Assembly: GCA_030867875.1 (NCBI GenBank)
Contig: JAOWCC010001751.1
Coordinates: 25,908,369 to 25,972,368 of the forward strand
DNA from: Actinernus sp. WN-2022
Lineage: Eukaryota; Cnidaria; Anthozoa; Actiniaria; Actinernidae
DNA length: 64,000 bases
Direction: 5' to 3'
Shown here piece by piece: positions 42,592-53,620 of the stretch (positions within the stretch are counted from its first letter, which is position 1; every line of letters begins with the position of its first letter). Under the pieces are notes generated by a model. It was not told the DNA's origin and made no database searches. It saw only the letters and a list, made by a program, of their open reading frames with translations. Both the position numbers and the translations under genes were made by a program.

Positions 42592-43545
42592 TCAATCATT
42601 TATGTCATTTATTTCAGAATTACTCAGAATTTCTTCGAGTTTATCTTTGTATTCCTCAGATGCGAGGATCTCGGGAATTCTATTTTTCGCTTCTTCGTTT
42701 ATCAATAATATTTTGTGTTTATGAAGTTTGCTAGAGTTGAATTTGTTTGTGTGTGTGAAATCGTTCATTTTAATACCAAACGAAATTTGACAGTGATCAG
42801 AAATGTCAGGTTGTAGTGGATTAACTGCTAAAAATTGTACCTTGGGGATCATGCTTGTGTCTGCAATTATATAATCTACTAAGCTACTTCCGTTATACTG
42901 AAAGCATGTTTTTTTACCTGCAGAGTCCCCTATTATTCTACCATTTAATATTCTGAGATTGTTTCCTGTGCAAACATCGATGAGCGATTTTCCTCGTAAA
43001 TCAGTATTATTTCGATCTTGGGAATATCTCTTAATAGGGTCATCAACAACATAATCTTCAGGAACATCAATGAATTTCTCGTCATCAAACAATACATACT
43101 CTTGTAAATTACCTGTTCTGGCGTTGAAATCGCCTTGAAGTATTATATCCCCTTTGATAGAGAAGCTCGATATTTCTTCTTCGAGATCTGTCATATAATC
43201 TTCGTTTTGGTTTCTCTCGTAATTGGTAGGACTAAGATATACGGTTCCAAGATAAATATCTCTTGTTATATGGAAAAAGTCCTTGTTAAGCTTGCACCAA
43301 ATAATGTTCTTATTTTGAGTTGGGATGTATGACACACCTTCTTTAATTCTATTATTAATGTAAAGAGCGATCCCACCATAGTTTCTGTTACCGGATTTCT
43401 CCCGAAATTTTACGTAATGCCTGAATGTCTCTATATCGAGATTTGAATCTTCGTTCGCATGAGTTTCAACAATTCCAAATAAGTCATGTCTTTTTATGAC
43501 TTTTTTTACATCGCTTAGCTCCAGTTTATTTCCTAATTAGTTTAT
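42592..43545 (-). pseudogene. LINE ORF2, apurinic-type endonuclease domain
   Basis: Starts near 43,545 with LELSDVKKVIKRHDLFGIVE and THANE (the catalytic Glu region), then NYGGIALYINNRIKEG, YLGTVYLSPTNYE, IILQGDFNARTG (the GDFNAR motif), SLVDYIIADTSM and SDHCQISFG (the SDH motif). These are the conserved blocks of APE-type LINE endonucleases, which nick the target strand. A frameshift near 43,550 separates it from the N-terminal FQLGFWNIHGYK part, and the frame is lost again beyond 42,592, before the reverse transcriptase. Confidence 0.9.
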
Positions 43546-43617
43546 GCTTATATCCGTGAATATTCCAAAACCCGAGTTGGAAGTTACTACTGTGTCAATA
43601 AGGATTGACTAACCTAA

Positions 43618-44762
43618 TCATTTACGGTTTAACCAGTCGGATAGTACACGTAGTGCTTCCCCGACTGAGTAATCTGGCTGGTTATAACTTATATTATTAT
43701 AGTAGTGATCATTGTGATCTCTGTAATCCGTTCTAACCTGTTGTGTGAAATTCCTTGAACGGGGTTCTTGTCCGTTAAAGTAATAATCGTGGAAATCTCT
43801 GTTATCTATTCTGACTTGTTTAGCGGGATTCTCTGATCGGCATCCCTGTCCACGTCTTCTAAGTCTTGGTTGTTCGGGCGCGTTTGTATTAAGTTGGCGC
43901 CTCAGGCCAAGATGGTCTTTTAGGTTCGACACCAGCTTCTTTAATTTGTTCCGATACGGTTGTTTAGATGGACGTTGTCGAAAAATACGTCATAGTCTAT
44001 TGTTCCACTTCGGGTATCGGTGACCGTCCGATTGTCCACGAAAGACGCATTACTGAAATGTTGGCACGTGAGTTTTGACTGATAATTAACCTCATCTATA
44101 ATGTTGTTCTTTCTCGTGTCGTATTTATGGTATGTAAGACCCGACACTACTATTGTAGGAAGAGGCCATTTTTGTTGTGCTAACGCAATAATTGTTGCAA
44201 TGTTTTCGCATATTTCTGCAGTTGTAGTGGAGTCCACGTCATTTGTTCCGGTGTGAATCACAACATGCTCGTAATGAACTGAATCTTCGTCAGGTATGCT
44301 GTTAATGTGCAGTAACATTTCTTTGGTGCCTCCTGGTATATATTGTTTGTTGACATATTTTTGCGGGGCAAATTTCCGTGGTATAATTCCACGATAGATG
44401 GAATCAGAGAGCATTAGAATCGCTCCGTCTCTAGTAGTTTGACGTCCTTCTTGTGTCCCAGTGAAAGTAGGCTGATTCCCATCCTCGATCTCTTCTCTGT
44501 GTAATGGTTCTCTTTCATCTTGTCGTTGCTGGGGATTGTTAGCGTCACTTGGGGGTTCGACCTGTTGTTGATTTGTTCTACCAAGTTCAATAAAAGATTC
44601 TCTTGTCGTACGATTATTGGATGGAGTCGATTGGACAATATGCTGGGTAGTTGTGGTTGTTGGGTTTGTAGTCTGGGATTGAACTGTAATACATACCCAT
44701 TTTTCATGTAAGTCCCCCCCACCCCCCCCGGGTCTAAATCTCTCTACAGGAGCTTCGGCCAT
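43618..44762 (-). pseudogene. LINE ORF1 with SGNH-hydrolase (esterase-like) domain, frameshifted
   Basis: ATG at 44,762 begins MAEAPVERFRPGGGGGD, followed by a Thr/Asn/Gln-rich stretch (residues about 25-95). Residues 115-265 form an SGNH-type domain: LMLSDSIYRG (nucleophile Ser in the first block), VVIHTGTNDVDS (GxND block, residues 171-178) and DNVHLNN (the Asp-His block, residues 262-268). SGNH esterase domains are known in ORF1 proteins of CR1-related LINEs; their role in retrotransposition is unclear. After residue 273 a stop follows, but the next frame continues LVSNLKDHLGLRR and an Arg/Asn/Tyr-rich tail to 43,618, so a one-base shift near 43,940 truncates the protein. The poly-Gly codes for a GC-rich homopolymer tract near 44,717-44,730, prone to slippage. 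Confidence 0.88.
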
Positions 44763-45425
44763 GCTCAGCGACGGCGAGGAAGAAATCCACTTAACAGAGA
44801 TCCGTTAAGGCACCGCAGCAATACGCGCTAGAGAGAAGGGATGGCAGCGAAACCCGGTCTTTTAATATCTAATACTATCCCCCTGGGACCTAATGCTAAC
44901 ATGAGGCAACTGAGCTAAATACCGCATCTGTGAAGTCATTTCGGCGCGCTAATTATGAATGAAAATAGTGCAACTTGTCCCTACATTACTAACGGCCTCG
45001 ATCAATACACATTTCATTCCACTGGCGAGTCTCGTTTTATTAATTCACACATAACCTGTAATACCAAAAACCTCATATACATGATACAATGTAATTGTTT
45101 CCATTTGCAATACATATAGGTGAAACTGAGCGACGCCTCAAAGACAGATTTAATGAACACTGAGACGGACAGTAGACAAGCCTAACATTAAATCTAAACC
45201 TACTACTGTATCTGAACATTTCTTTCTAGACCTAACCACTCTTATATCACACTTGACACTGTTTTCTTTGTTCTTCATAGGGGTGAAACTCTGGTATAAA
45301 CCCGTTGAACAATAGACTAATTAAATAACAAATCTGAGGTTTATAACTGTTGCAGGGAGGTTTATAACTCAGTTTTAAACCTCCTTCTATTTGAGAAAAC
45401 CTCGCCAAATGTGATATAAGTCACT

Positions 45426-45531
45426 TTCATACCTCGAACCTTCTGTTCTAAGCCCTAAACATCCCTCGGGGCCTACGGCCCTCGGGATGTTTAGGGCTTA
45501 GAACCTCGGTTCTCGGTATGAAACTCTTACT
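45426..45531. repeat. Long palindrome inside the Penelope fragment
   Basis: GTTCTAAGCCCTAAACATCC pairs exactly with GGATGTTTAGGGCTTAGAAC, with a further outer match TTTCATACC.GA / TC.GGTATGAAA and a CTCGGGGCCTACGGCCCTCG centre. It is part of the sequence inserted between the two halves of the GIY-YIG domain. Confidence 0.85.
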
Positions 45532-45843
45532 TACACCGACATGCAACTTATCCCTCTAGAAATAATATACTCCTCAAGAGACTCGATACGTAAATCCAGA
45601 GAAGCGCACCTTATAGATAAAGCTAAAACTCTAGAACCATATGGTATGAATATACGTGATGAAACTCTTATACTTATGCTTATCTCTTATACTATTTTGC
45701 TACTTCAAGTTTTGGTCTACGTCACTTCCCGTTTCCGCAATTTCTATTGCGAAATTTACCACATTTATAGATCCTCTTACCTTAGAGCTCTTCACTTGTA
45801 ACATCTAGATAGACAATCTACTAAACTTTAAAGGCTCACATAC

Positions 45844-45890
45844 CTGAAGAAGGCTGGTTTGGCCAGCCGAAATATTGTAATATTCAATAT
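45844..45890 (+). ncRNA. Hammerhead-ribozyme-like core, second Penelope-like copy
   Basis: CTGAAGA, a stem GGCTGG/CCAGCC, then GAAA, followed by a hairpin ATATTG/CAATAT that could act as stem III. CTGANGA allows any base at the fifth position of the core. As in the motif at 4952-4974 there is one extra A before stem II. It is downstream of a Penelope-type fragment on the same strand. Activity not established. Confidence 0.45.
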
Positions 45891-45930
45891 AAAATCCTAC
45901 GTTGTGTCGGCTTTTTCGTAGTCCTTGGAC

Positions 45931-47570
45931 TTCAATTCGTATTAATTTTCATTTTGGCTGATTATTAGATCTGACTTAGATCCAACGTAGCAACCAGCAG
46001 GATTTTCGTTCACGGTTCTTTGCCGTTTTTCAAGTTTACAAAACAACACACAATAGCGATCGAAAGTTCAGTAGTCCCCAAGATGGCGGCGGTCACACAG
46101 TCACGTGATGTGTGACGTCATGCACATGGCCCTAGATCCAAATTAGTTCTGTGTTAGACTTGCTCCAAGTCGAACTCGCTGAGTCACTGGGTAAGCGATT
46201 ACTGGGTCAAAATTCGAGCGCGAGAATCGAAGGGAGAGGCGAGTTCAACTTGTTTCACTTGCAGGAAATTGAATCGGGGGATTATGTTTTAGCGCGAAAA
46301 CACGTTTCAGAGGCGGAGCTTACATTTCCGGCCTTTGACAAACTCTTTCTGAGTACAATCAAATTGTAAATACCACATCCACGGTCAACTGACTTGACAC
46401 GTCAACATACAATGCCTGAAGGATTGACGCTTTGTGATTGGGCAAATCTTAGTACGTCATAAGCCACGCCTCCGGTTGAAAAATCAACCGGTAAATTTGG
46501 AGCGCTGCAAGTGGGAAAGGTCCTTCGTGCGTGGGGCTAAGAAGGACTTTGAGAAAGTCTAGTTCTGAGTAAGCGTAAAGCTTTTCCTTTGATTAAAAAA
46601 ACAACTTTTAAATACTGAGAGGGTGGCAAGAGCTAGGGGAAGAGTGTATTGAAACTTCTCAGTCGGCTTAAAATGTGTTCGAACATCTAGTGTGCTAGAT
46701 TCAAAGAATCGCAGGCCTTTGAAAACTTCAGTGTAGAGGAAAACTACACTTATAGATGACATTTTATGCGTGAATTTGATAGTTGTGTGGAAATAATTTG
46801 CATGCCAGTATATAAAGTCCACGCTGAAAAAAGGGTATTTTCCATCCAGGAAATTCAACATGCTTCTCCAAATAACTTTCTTTGCTTTCTCGTATGCCTG
46901 TCGTTTCCAAATAGCCCGGTAAAAGCCCTTTCCGATGCGTAATTATCCTTTTTTCTCACCATGCTACCCAACAACACCAGTAAACACACTAATGTCCTAT
47001 AGCAACCGTTGCTAGGTTCTCTGCTTCAGCGGCGCTTTTGCTTTCTATCCCTTTGTTTTCAGTTGAGTTATTATATAACAAAGGCACTCGCGAAACTAAG
47101 TTTTCTAGGAGTTAAGCCCGGCCCATAGCTCATTAATTCACGTTCATGATCGCCCTTTGGAAGTTTTGCCTTTATTTTGTGGCGCTCTTTAAGAAAATTA
47201 CGAAGTCAAAATACTTTTAAAAGTTGAGAAAGATATACATATTCCAGAGAGATGTCATACTATGATGGATGCAAGACGATCCTTGACCCTGGCTTACGCC
47301 CTGTAGAACTTTTTCAAGTAACCCATCAAGTAAGAATTTTGGCTTCTTTTCAAAGATTCCCCACTGAATAACCCTTGAAAACGCTCTTTTTCAAACCCAA
47401 AACGATACTATTCATTTCAAAGCTTACTTTATACAAAATGATGCAAAATGTAAAGATAATTAGTTAGATTTTCAAATGCACCCTGAGGAAAAGTGAATTT
47501 CCGTGGCGGAATTCATGAAAATATAACGATACTCTGGACAGGTTGAGCCTTTAGCTTAATTCTTCTCCAA
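45931..47570. other. About 1.6 kb without a convincing gene
   Basis: Two open stretches (46,151-46,369 plus; 46,861-46,559 minus) have no recognisable domain and no good splice context. The minus-strand one could extend upstream in frame as YRAIWKRQAYEKAKKVIW, but meets a stop. Confidence 0.4.
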
Positions 47571-47804
47571 TAGTCCAATTCGTAGTTCTTGAAAGGTAAT
47601 CAAGCTTCAGCCTCGCATGGAGGATGGAGTTGATTCTGCACTGATACAAAAGCACAAACGCTCTTTCTATGGATCGCTTTTGATTATCATACTAACAAGG
47701 TACATGCCTCTAGTAACTATTAAAACCGACTCAACTCCAGCCTCGATATCACCAAAGGCTTGGGTACCTTTCAAAATGGCGGTCAAGAACTACGAATTGG
47801 ACTA
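47571..47804. mobile_element. Foldback MITE, TAGTCCAATTCGTAG ends
   Basis: TAGTCCAATTCGTAGTTCTT and its exact complement AAGAACTACGAATTGGACTA mark the ends; pairing continues through GAAAGGTA and GGCTGGAGTTGA-type blocks. A single terminus of the same family is at 60,402-60,416. Confidence 0.85.
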
Positions 47805-47844
47805 TTCAGTTCAGATACATCTGATACGTATGTGTATGTGATTC

Positions 47845-47910
47845 TTATCTAACCGTCCCTCGGCTAATAGTTTCGCGTATCTTGGTCTAGAATTAACCGT
47901 TCGTCGATGC
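47845..47910 (+). repeat. AACCGTTCGTCG palindromic repeat, copy left of the large-IR pair
   Basis: TAACCGTCCCTCGGCTAATAG and TTAACCGTTCGTCGATGCATA lie directly left of the large inverted-repeat element and match the array at 10,590-10,806. Confidence 0.65.
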
Positions 47911-49040
47911 ATAATTAAGAGCGGCCGTCTGTAAATATCGCCTAAGTGTTTAGGATGAGAAAAAATGAAATTCCTCAAACTTTCTCAGAATAATGGCCTG
48001 GGTGAGTGAGGCATATAAATATAACTTTTAGTTGAATCTGATTTTTATTTTCGCCAAACGGCGACAAAATCGGTTTTACGGCTCTTAGACCGGTTTTTAG
48101 GAGATCGATACCACACATCGATAACGGCTCGCCTAAAAATGAAAATAGAAATTTATAGCTATACTGTGCAGCTAAATACAAAGAAAAGATAATGATTTCT
48201 CTTTTCATGGGTTGTTTATTACAAATTAAATATTTTATCAATTTTTCATTATTGTGTTAATTTTAGACATTTTTGGTACGCAAAATAATGACCAAATTGA
48301 GAAGCCAAAATCTCCAATGATACATGACCTGGCTATATTAGAGTATAACCTAGCGAAAGAGCAATGTTTCTTCTTCAAATAAATGCAATAAAATTTTTGG
48401 CCAATTAAAACTACGAATTTTCAGGGCACCAAACGCAAGTGGCACTGACGTAAGAATACTCTCTTTTCTCACAGCGTTCGAATGCACAGAATCTGAGATG
48501 AACAGAGGAAAAAAATATTATATCAACTTCTATCAGGTTAAATTTAATACTAAAGAAGCCTGGGTACTTTCAGATAGATTATATATCGGTTTCTACCAAT
48601 TATGTACAAAATCAGTGGCTTTTAGCGGTATTTTTGCGATGACATATTGTTGAATCTTTACTCATGCCGGAGCGCCGACAACTTTCAATTGATAGACTAC
48701 CTTTATGAGACTTCTAAGTCAATCCGAATGATCTACAGTTGAACTATTCACTGTTAGGAATGTTAAAAAGTAATTGTAATGGCTTAATATGTACCTTTCA
48801 TGTGGTTTTGTAGAGAATCGGTAGCTTTATAAACAGGTCTGCCGTAGTTCAACTGTCAACAGCTGAGATTGCGTTACACACAGGAAGCCCGCTTTTTAGG
48901 AACAAATGAACAACGTGTTTACGAAGAAATTTATAACTGTGATTTCCGATTTACATCAGTTCCGATCCGGGGAACTAGTTATATTCGATATAGGATCTCA
49001 GTGTAACTGGATTTGGCTTTTATTTTTGTCTTTGAGTTTC

Positions 49041-49543
49041 AAACTGTATATTGGACGGTAAAGGGTACTTGTGCGGCGTCGGCCAGGTGTGCGGACAGTA
49101 GCTATAAGACTGTCAGAAATCTTTTTCCAAAATGTCGAAGAAAAGAGTGCCGGAAGTCACAAGTATCTACCTCTCATTATCTGAGTACGAGGTCCGTACC
49201 ATACGTTATGGAGAATGAAATGAAAAAGTCTAAAAATATATAACCCTACCAATAAGTATGAAATATTTTGCCCTTCCCCCAACAGCCAACCCTTTTTTAC
49301 GACCCTCTATTTTGGGGGGTTTGAAATTGTATGACACTCCCCATGCTAAATTATATCCCATATGCCCGTTTCTCCGATCGCAGCGACCGCTGAAAAAAAG
49401 TACTTGTCAATCGTAGCGATTATATCTTGCTATCAAATGGAACTGAACCGAACTATCGGGTACAATAATAAATTCTATCCTGGCGATCATAATCGCTATG
49501 ACCGCTTGAGAGTAGATTCCATGTTACCACTACGATCGCTATA
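49041..49543. other. Interior of element A, left part
   Basis: CCAGGTGTGCGGACAGTAGC near 49,084 followed by TTTTTCCAAAATGTCGA recurs in the same orientation near 52,259 (CCAGGTGTGCGGAAAGTAGC). Direct rather than inverted order inside an inverted-repeat element suggests an internal rearrangement. No gene seen. Confidence 0.5.
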
Positions 49544-49800
49544 AGGGACCGGACATTATTTAGGGGGGAGGGGGGCTACTAGATTCGTAGGGGGTCACGA
49601 TTTTTTATGCTCCCATTTAAGGGGGGTCAATTTGTTTTATGCTCCTCTTTTATAGGTTAAATATATTTATAGGCTTATCTAAGGGGAGGGTCATTATTTT
49701 GTGAGACCAGAGAACTGCAAGGTCACATTGTTTGGGTCAAGCCACAATGCAGAACTAGCAGAACTAGTAGCCCCCTCCCGCTAAATAATGTCCGGTCCCT
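49544..49800. mobile_element. MITE with AGGGACCGGACATTATTTAG ends
   Basis: Second copy of the family at 20,077-20,484. The right end reads CGCTAAATAATGTCCGGTCCCT in part. Poly(C) tracts of the first copy are short here. Confidence 0.9.
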
Positions 49801-50285
49801 AAAGCCGACTCACCTTTACAGCGATCGCAGCGAACGACCAAATGAAAACCAGCCTACATTCGCGATGAAAGCAAACAATACGTATGGCATTATATATAAA
49901 ATCTAAAAATAAACGATAACGATCCGGGTAATGGTCGGCCTGTTTATGTCTAAAGTATGATTTGTTTCGCTAAACACACTGGAGAATGCAGGCACCGACT
50001 GTAGGAGGAAAAGTGTATCATGTGCCAAGCAGTACCAGTGAGTAGTATAGAAGTATTTTTCTGGAAGTAGCTATTCAGTCTTTATCAGCAGTGAATATAT
50101 TACTTTGATGTTAAAGAGATGTTGATTTATGTTCAAGTTCTGCCCAAAAAGACCGCAAAAATGTACCGAAGGCGCTTAGGACTTAGTATTCTGTTCTTCG
50201 TTCTATCTAAGCGCTTGTGGGATCGTTTTGCGATTTTTTTAGCCGATCTAGAGTCATCCACTACTGATGAAGAAGACAACTCATT

Positions 50286-50332
50286 CAGGGACGGATCCAG
50301 GATTTTGTAAAAGGTGAGTTAAGCGAGTCATA

Positions 50333-50389
<57 letters not shown>

Positions 50390-50565
50390 GCACAATAATA
50401 GTGTCATACTAGAGAACTATACTTACAATATGTAACAGGTTTCATATGATATTTCTATGTTAATTTTTCATGTCTGAGTAGCATACATTGAAATATGTAT
50501 TTAGCTATTCATTTCTGAGTGATATCCAGGAGTATGGGGGAACCCACTCCCTGGATCCGCCACTG
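50286..50565. mobile_element. hAT-like MITE with a 56-G homopolymer
   Basis: Ends CAGGGACGGATCCAGGA and TCCCTGGATCCGCCACTG resemble the CAGTGGCGGATCCAGG termini of hAT-type elements. A run of 56 G lies at 50,333-50,388. An exact 8-bp target duplication is not visible, so the copy is old or the ends are shifted. Confidence 0.7.
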
Positions 50566-51173
50566 TATGTCATCTATCATTTACCAATCATAAATGTAGT
50601 TCTTTGGTACCTTACCTACAATGTAAGTCAATATTCTTGCAAGTTTCCATCAATATTGAGTCTTTTGGGTTCGCGAGAGATTATCAAATTCAGCAAGTTT
50701 ACTATCAATCAGCTGTTTTAATACAGGCATGGAAATATCCGGGATGGGGGACTGAAGGGTAGCACTTGCAAAATTAATTAAATGTTAGAGGTGTGTGAAA
50801 AACGTAGCTGTGTTGGCTAGAAATAACTGACACCATAACTGTACGGTATACGCGTTGGTATAGAGCATGGGAGTCCGTTGTGTGGCCATGGCTGTATCCT
50901 TTTTATTGAATTATAATTAAAATAATTTAAGGGGACAACATAAGAATGAAGTTGACCACAATAGTAATCCGTGTAAGGCTCAGAAGACTGAAAATAATAG
51001 ACTGAGAAGAATGTCTGTAGACCGCATCGGACGATTTAGCCTTTGCTGCTATCTATACCATTTTGGCAGAGTCTAAACATAATCAAACAATTTATTGAGA
51101 AAAGTGTCGTTCCTGAGAGCTCCCTGTGATATTCCATATATGGTCAATATATTCCATATTTGGAAAGCAGGAC
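50566..51173. other. No feature recognised
   Basis: Interior of element A; no conserved coding or repeat signal. Confidence 0.4.
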
Positions 51174-51243
51174 GGATCGTCGAATACTAGAACACGTTCA
51201 GGAAGTGTAGCGAGCCGGCAGAAGAGAGGCGAATACAACGTAG
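51174..51243. repeat. 70-bp block identical to 30,864-30,933
   Basis: Ends exactly at the start of the assembly gap, so its true right border is unknown. Confidence 0.85.
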
Positions 51244-51343
51244 NNNNNNNNNNNNNNNNNNNNNNNNNNNNNNNNNNNNNNNNNNNNNNNNNNNNNNNNN
51301 NNNNNNNNNNNNNNNNNNNNNNNNNNNNNNNNNNNNNNNNNNN
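51244..51343. other. Assembly gap, exactly 100 N
   Basis: Second 100-N placeholder, lying within the interior of element A. Confidence 0.99.
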
Positions 51344-51599
51344 CGCTGCGATCACTGCGATCGTAACGATCCTATGGTAAACCGGGCTTTATAAAGTATG
51401 ACTCGTTATCTCTCTAGCAATTCCAAACCTGCCCACTCCCCGCCCACTCCCCGCCCACTCCCCCCCCCCCCCCCCCCCCCCATTTGTGGAGCATTTGACT
51501 TTTGGGAATCAGAGCTTTGTAAATACCTAACCGTGGGGCTTAGGAACGAGTGCAAATCTCTAATAAATATTGATGTAAAATCCGCAACCTTGACTCTCT

Positions 51600-51785
51600 T
51601 TCACCAATACACCACTTTCAATATATGCTCCACTCGTCACACACAAAGGTTTCAGTATAATGATGCTCCAGGGTAATTAAATTAATTTTATTCTTTGTTC
51701 AAATAATATAATATATTTAGTTTACCCCGGAGACACATGTTGAAACCTTTGTGCGTGATAAGTGAAACATATATCGAACGTGGGC
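51600..51785. mobile_element. Degenerate foldback element
   Basis: CACTCGTCACACACAAAGGT and CCTTTGTGCGTGATAAGTG are opposed, with outer TTCAATATATG / CATATATCGAA pairs. Just left (51,420-51,480) are GCCCACTCCCC units and a poly(C) run. Confidence 0.6.
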
Positions 51786-52031
51786 TATTCACCACCCCAA
51801 CTATTATTTGCTGGTAAAATGCCCCACCCTGGGACAGACTGCGCGGCCAAATGCTACACGTATACCGGGGGGGGGGGGGGAGAGATTTGGAATTGATAGA
51901 TACATTAACTTCTCTTGTTTGGTCAACCTACATGGCCATGGCTGCAACACCATTAATCATAAAATTACGCTTGTGATAGGCAAGCGAAAAGTAAACTCAC
52001 GGAAACCGAACCATAAATAACGCGGTTGCAT

Positions 52032-52198
52032 TTACGTTTTTTTCACTCGGTGGCCATATTGGATCCAATGCGAGGTTTTGCTTGGCTAAACTCGTTCTAA
52101 TATCCCTCAGTGCGAGGTTATAGCGTTACTAAAAACAAAACTGATTTTCTCGCTTTCGATCCAAGATGGCCACTGGGTGAAAAGATTGAATATACGTA
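52032..52198. mobile_element. Foldback MITE
   Basis: TTCACTCGGTGGCCATATTG and CAAGATGGCCACTGGGTGAA are opposed, with flanking TTTACGT / ACGTAAT pairs. No coding capacity. Confidence 0.65.
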
Positions 52199-53620
52199 AT
52201 TGCCGTGTTAGAACTCCCGAGAGATTATTATGCGGCCGGTGTCAGCTTCGGAACCTGACCAGGTGTGCGGAAAGTAGCTATAAAACACTTTTTTCCAAAA
52301 TTTTGAGAAAAAAAGTCTAACGGATTGCTACATTTTTGCTTCAGAACCGTACTTGGGTTGCGAATTATAATAATCGGTCGGGCTCGCCAACTGGTCATAC
52401 CAAAAGAGTCAAGAGACATAACATAAGTACCCCCGTCTCCCCCCTAAGCCTAAGGGAGATAAGGTTACGTGAAGCTTTGATTTCAATTGGCGACCAAACT
52501 CAAAGACAAAAATTAAAAATAAATCCAGTGATACTGAGATCCTATATAAAATATAACTAGTTCCCCGGATCGGAACGTAAACCAAAAGTCCATATATAGT
52601 TATATTACGCGTTCACATTTCCTGATAAAGCGGGCTTCCTGTGTGTAACGCAATCTCAGCTGTTGACAGTTGAACTACGGCAGTCTTGCATTTGACAACC
52701 TCTGTTTATACTACCGATTCTCTACAAAACCACATGAAAGGTACATATTAAGCCATTACAATTACTTTTTAACATTCCTAACAGTGAATAGTTCAACTGT
52801 AGATCATTCGGATTGACTTAGAAGTCTCATAAAGGTAGTCTATCAATTGAAAGTTGTCGGCGCTCCGGCATGAGTAAAGATTCAACAATATGTCATCGCA
52901 AAAATACCGCTAAAAGCCACTGATTTTGTACATAATTGGTAGAAACCGATATATAATCTATCTGAAAGTACCCAGGCTTCTTTAGTATTAAATTTAACCT
53001 GATAGAAGTTGATATAATATTTTTTTCCTCTGTTCATCTCAGATTCTGTGCATTCGAACGCTGTGAGAAAAGAGAGTATTCTTACGTCAGTGCCACTTGC
53101 GTTTGGTGCCCTGAAAATTCGTAGTTTTAATTGGCCAAAATTTTTATTGCATTTATTTGAAGAAGAAACATTGCTCTTTCGCTAGGTTATACTCTAATAT
53201 AGCCAGGTCATGTATCATTGGAGATTTTGGCTTCTCAATTTGGTCATTATTTTGCGTACCAAAAATGTCTAAAATTAACACAATAATGAAAAATTGATAA
53301 AATATTTAATTTGTAATAAACAACCCATGAAAAGAGAAATCATTATCTTTTCTTTGTATTTAGCTGCACAGTATTGCTATAAATTTCTATTTTCATTTTT
53401 AGGCGAGCCGTTATCGATGTGTGGTATCGATCTCCTAAAAACCGGTCTAAGAGCCGTAAAACCGATTTTGTCGCCGTTTGGCGAAAATAAAAATCAGATT
53501 CAACTAAAAGTTATATTTATATGCCTCACTCACCCAGGCCATTATTCTGAGAAAGTTTTAGGAATTTCATTTTTTCTCATCCTAAACACTTTAGGCGATA
53601 TTTACAGACGGCCGCTCTTA

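Larger units (their letters stand above)
39985..44850 (-). mobile_element. Nearly full-length APE-type LINE, frameshifted
   Basis: From the 5' side (44,850) to the 3' side (39,985): a leader with CTAGCGCGTATTGCTG, ORF1 with an SGNH-hydrolase domain, APE endonuclease, reverse transcriptase, a CCHC finger, and a 3' UTR ending GTAGTACAAAGAGCTAAT, A-rich, then a (TATGT)n tail at 39,985-40,010. At least five frameshifts are visible. Clade is not certain: SGNH-type ORF1 proteins are known from CR1/L2-related LINEs, but the palm motif KQGCMLSPTLFN differs from the CR1/L2-like copy at 61.3 kb. Relatives here: 15,906-17,995, 60,855-61,315, and ends at 8640 and 10,255. Confidence 0.92.
44940..45930 (+). 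pseudogene. Penelope-like element C-terminus (GIY-YIG), interrupted by an insertion
   Basis: Reads FHSTGESRFINSHITCNTKN, LIYMIQC, QYIGETERRLKDRFNEH (GIY-YIG core), then after a frameshift TVDKPNIKSKPTTVSEHFL. About 250 bp of unrelated sequence with a palindrome (45,426-45,531) interrupts it. The frame resumes DMQLIPLEIIYSSRDSIRK and REAHLIDKAKTLEPYGMN, the usual end of the domain. A hammerhead-like motif lies 3' at 45,844-45,890. The reverse transcriptase is absent; the fragment begins about 90 bp beyond the 5' end of the minus-strand LINE. Confidence 0.85.

Noticed and set aside
46559..46861. 100-codon open frame on the minus strand starting MLNFLDGKYPFF
   Set aside because: No recognised domain, upstream in-frame extension meets a stop, no donor or acceptor that would make an exon.
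47975..48241. Open frame MIKYLICNKQPMKREI (minus) and its copy at 53,294-53,701 (plus)
   Set aside because: Both lie in the inverted arms of element A, so their similarity reflects arm identity; no domain is recognised and the downstream parts differ.
51092..51380. Open frames spanning the 100-N gap
   Set aside because: Continuity depends on unknown bases.
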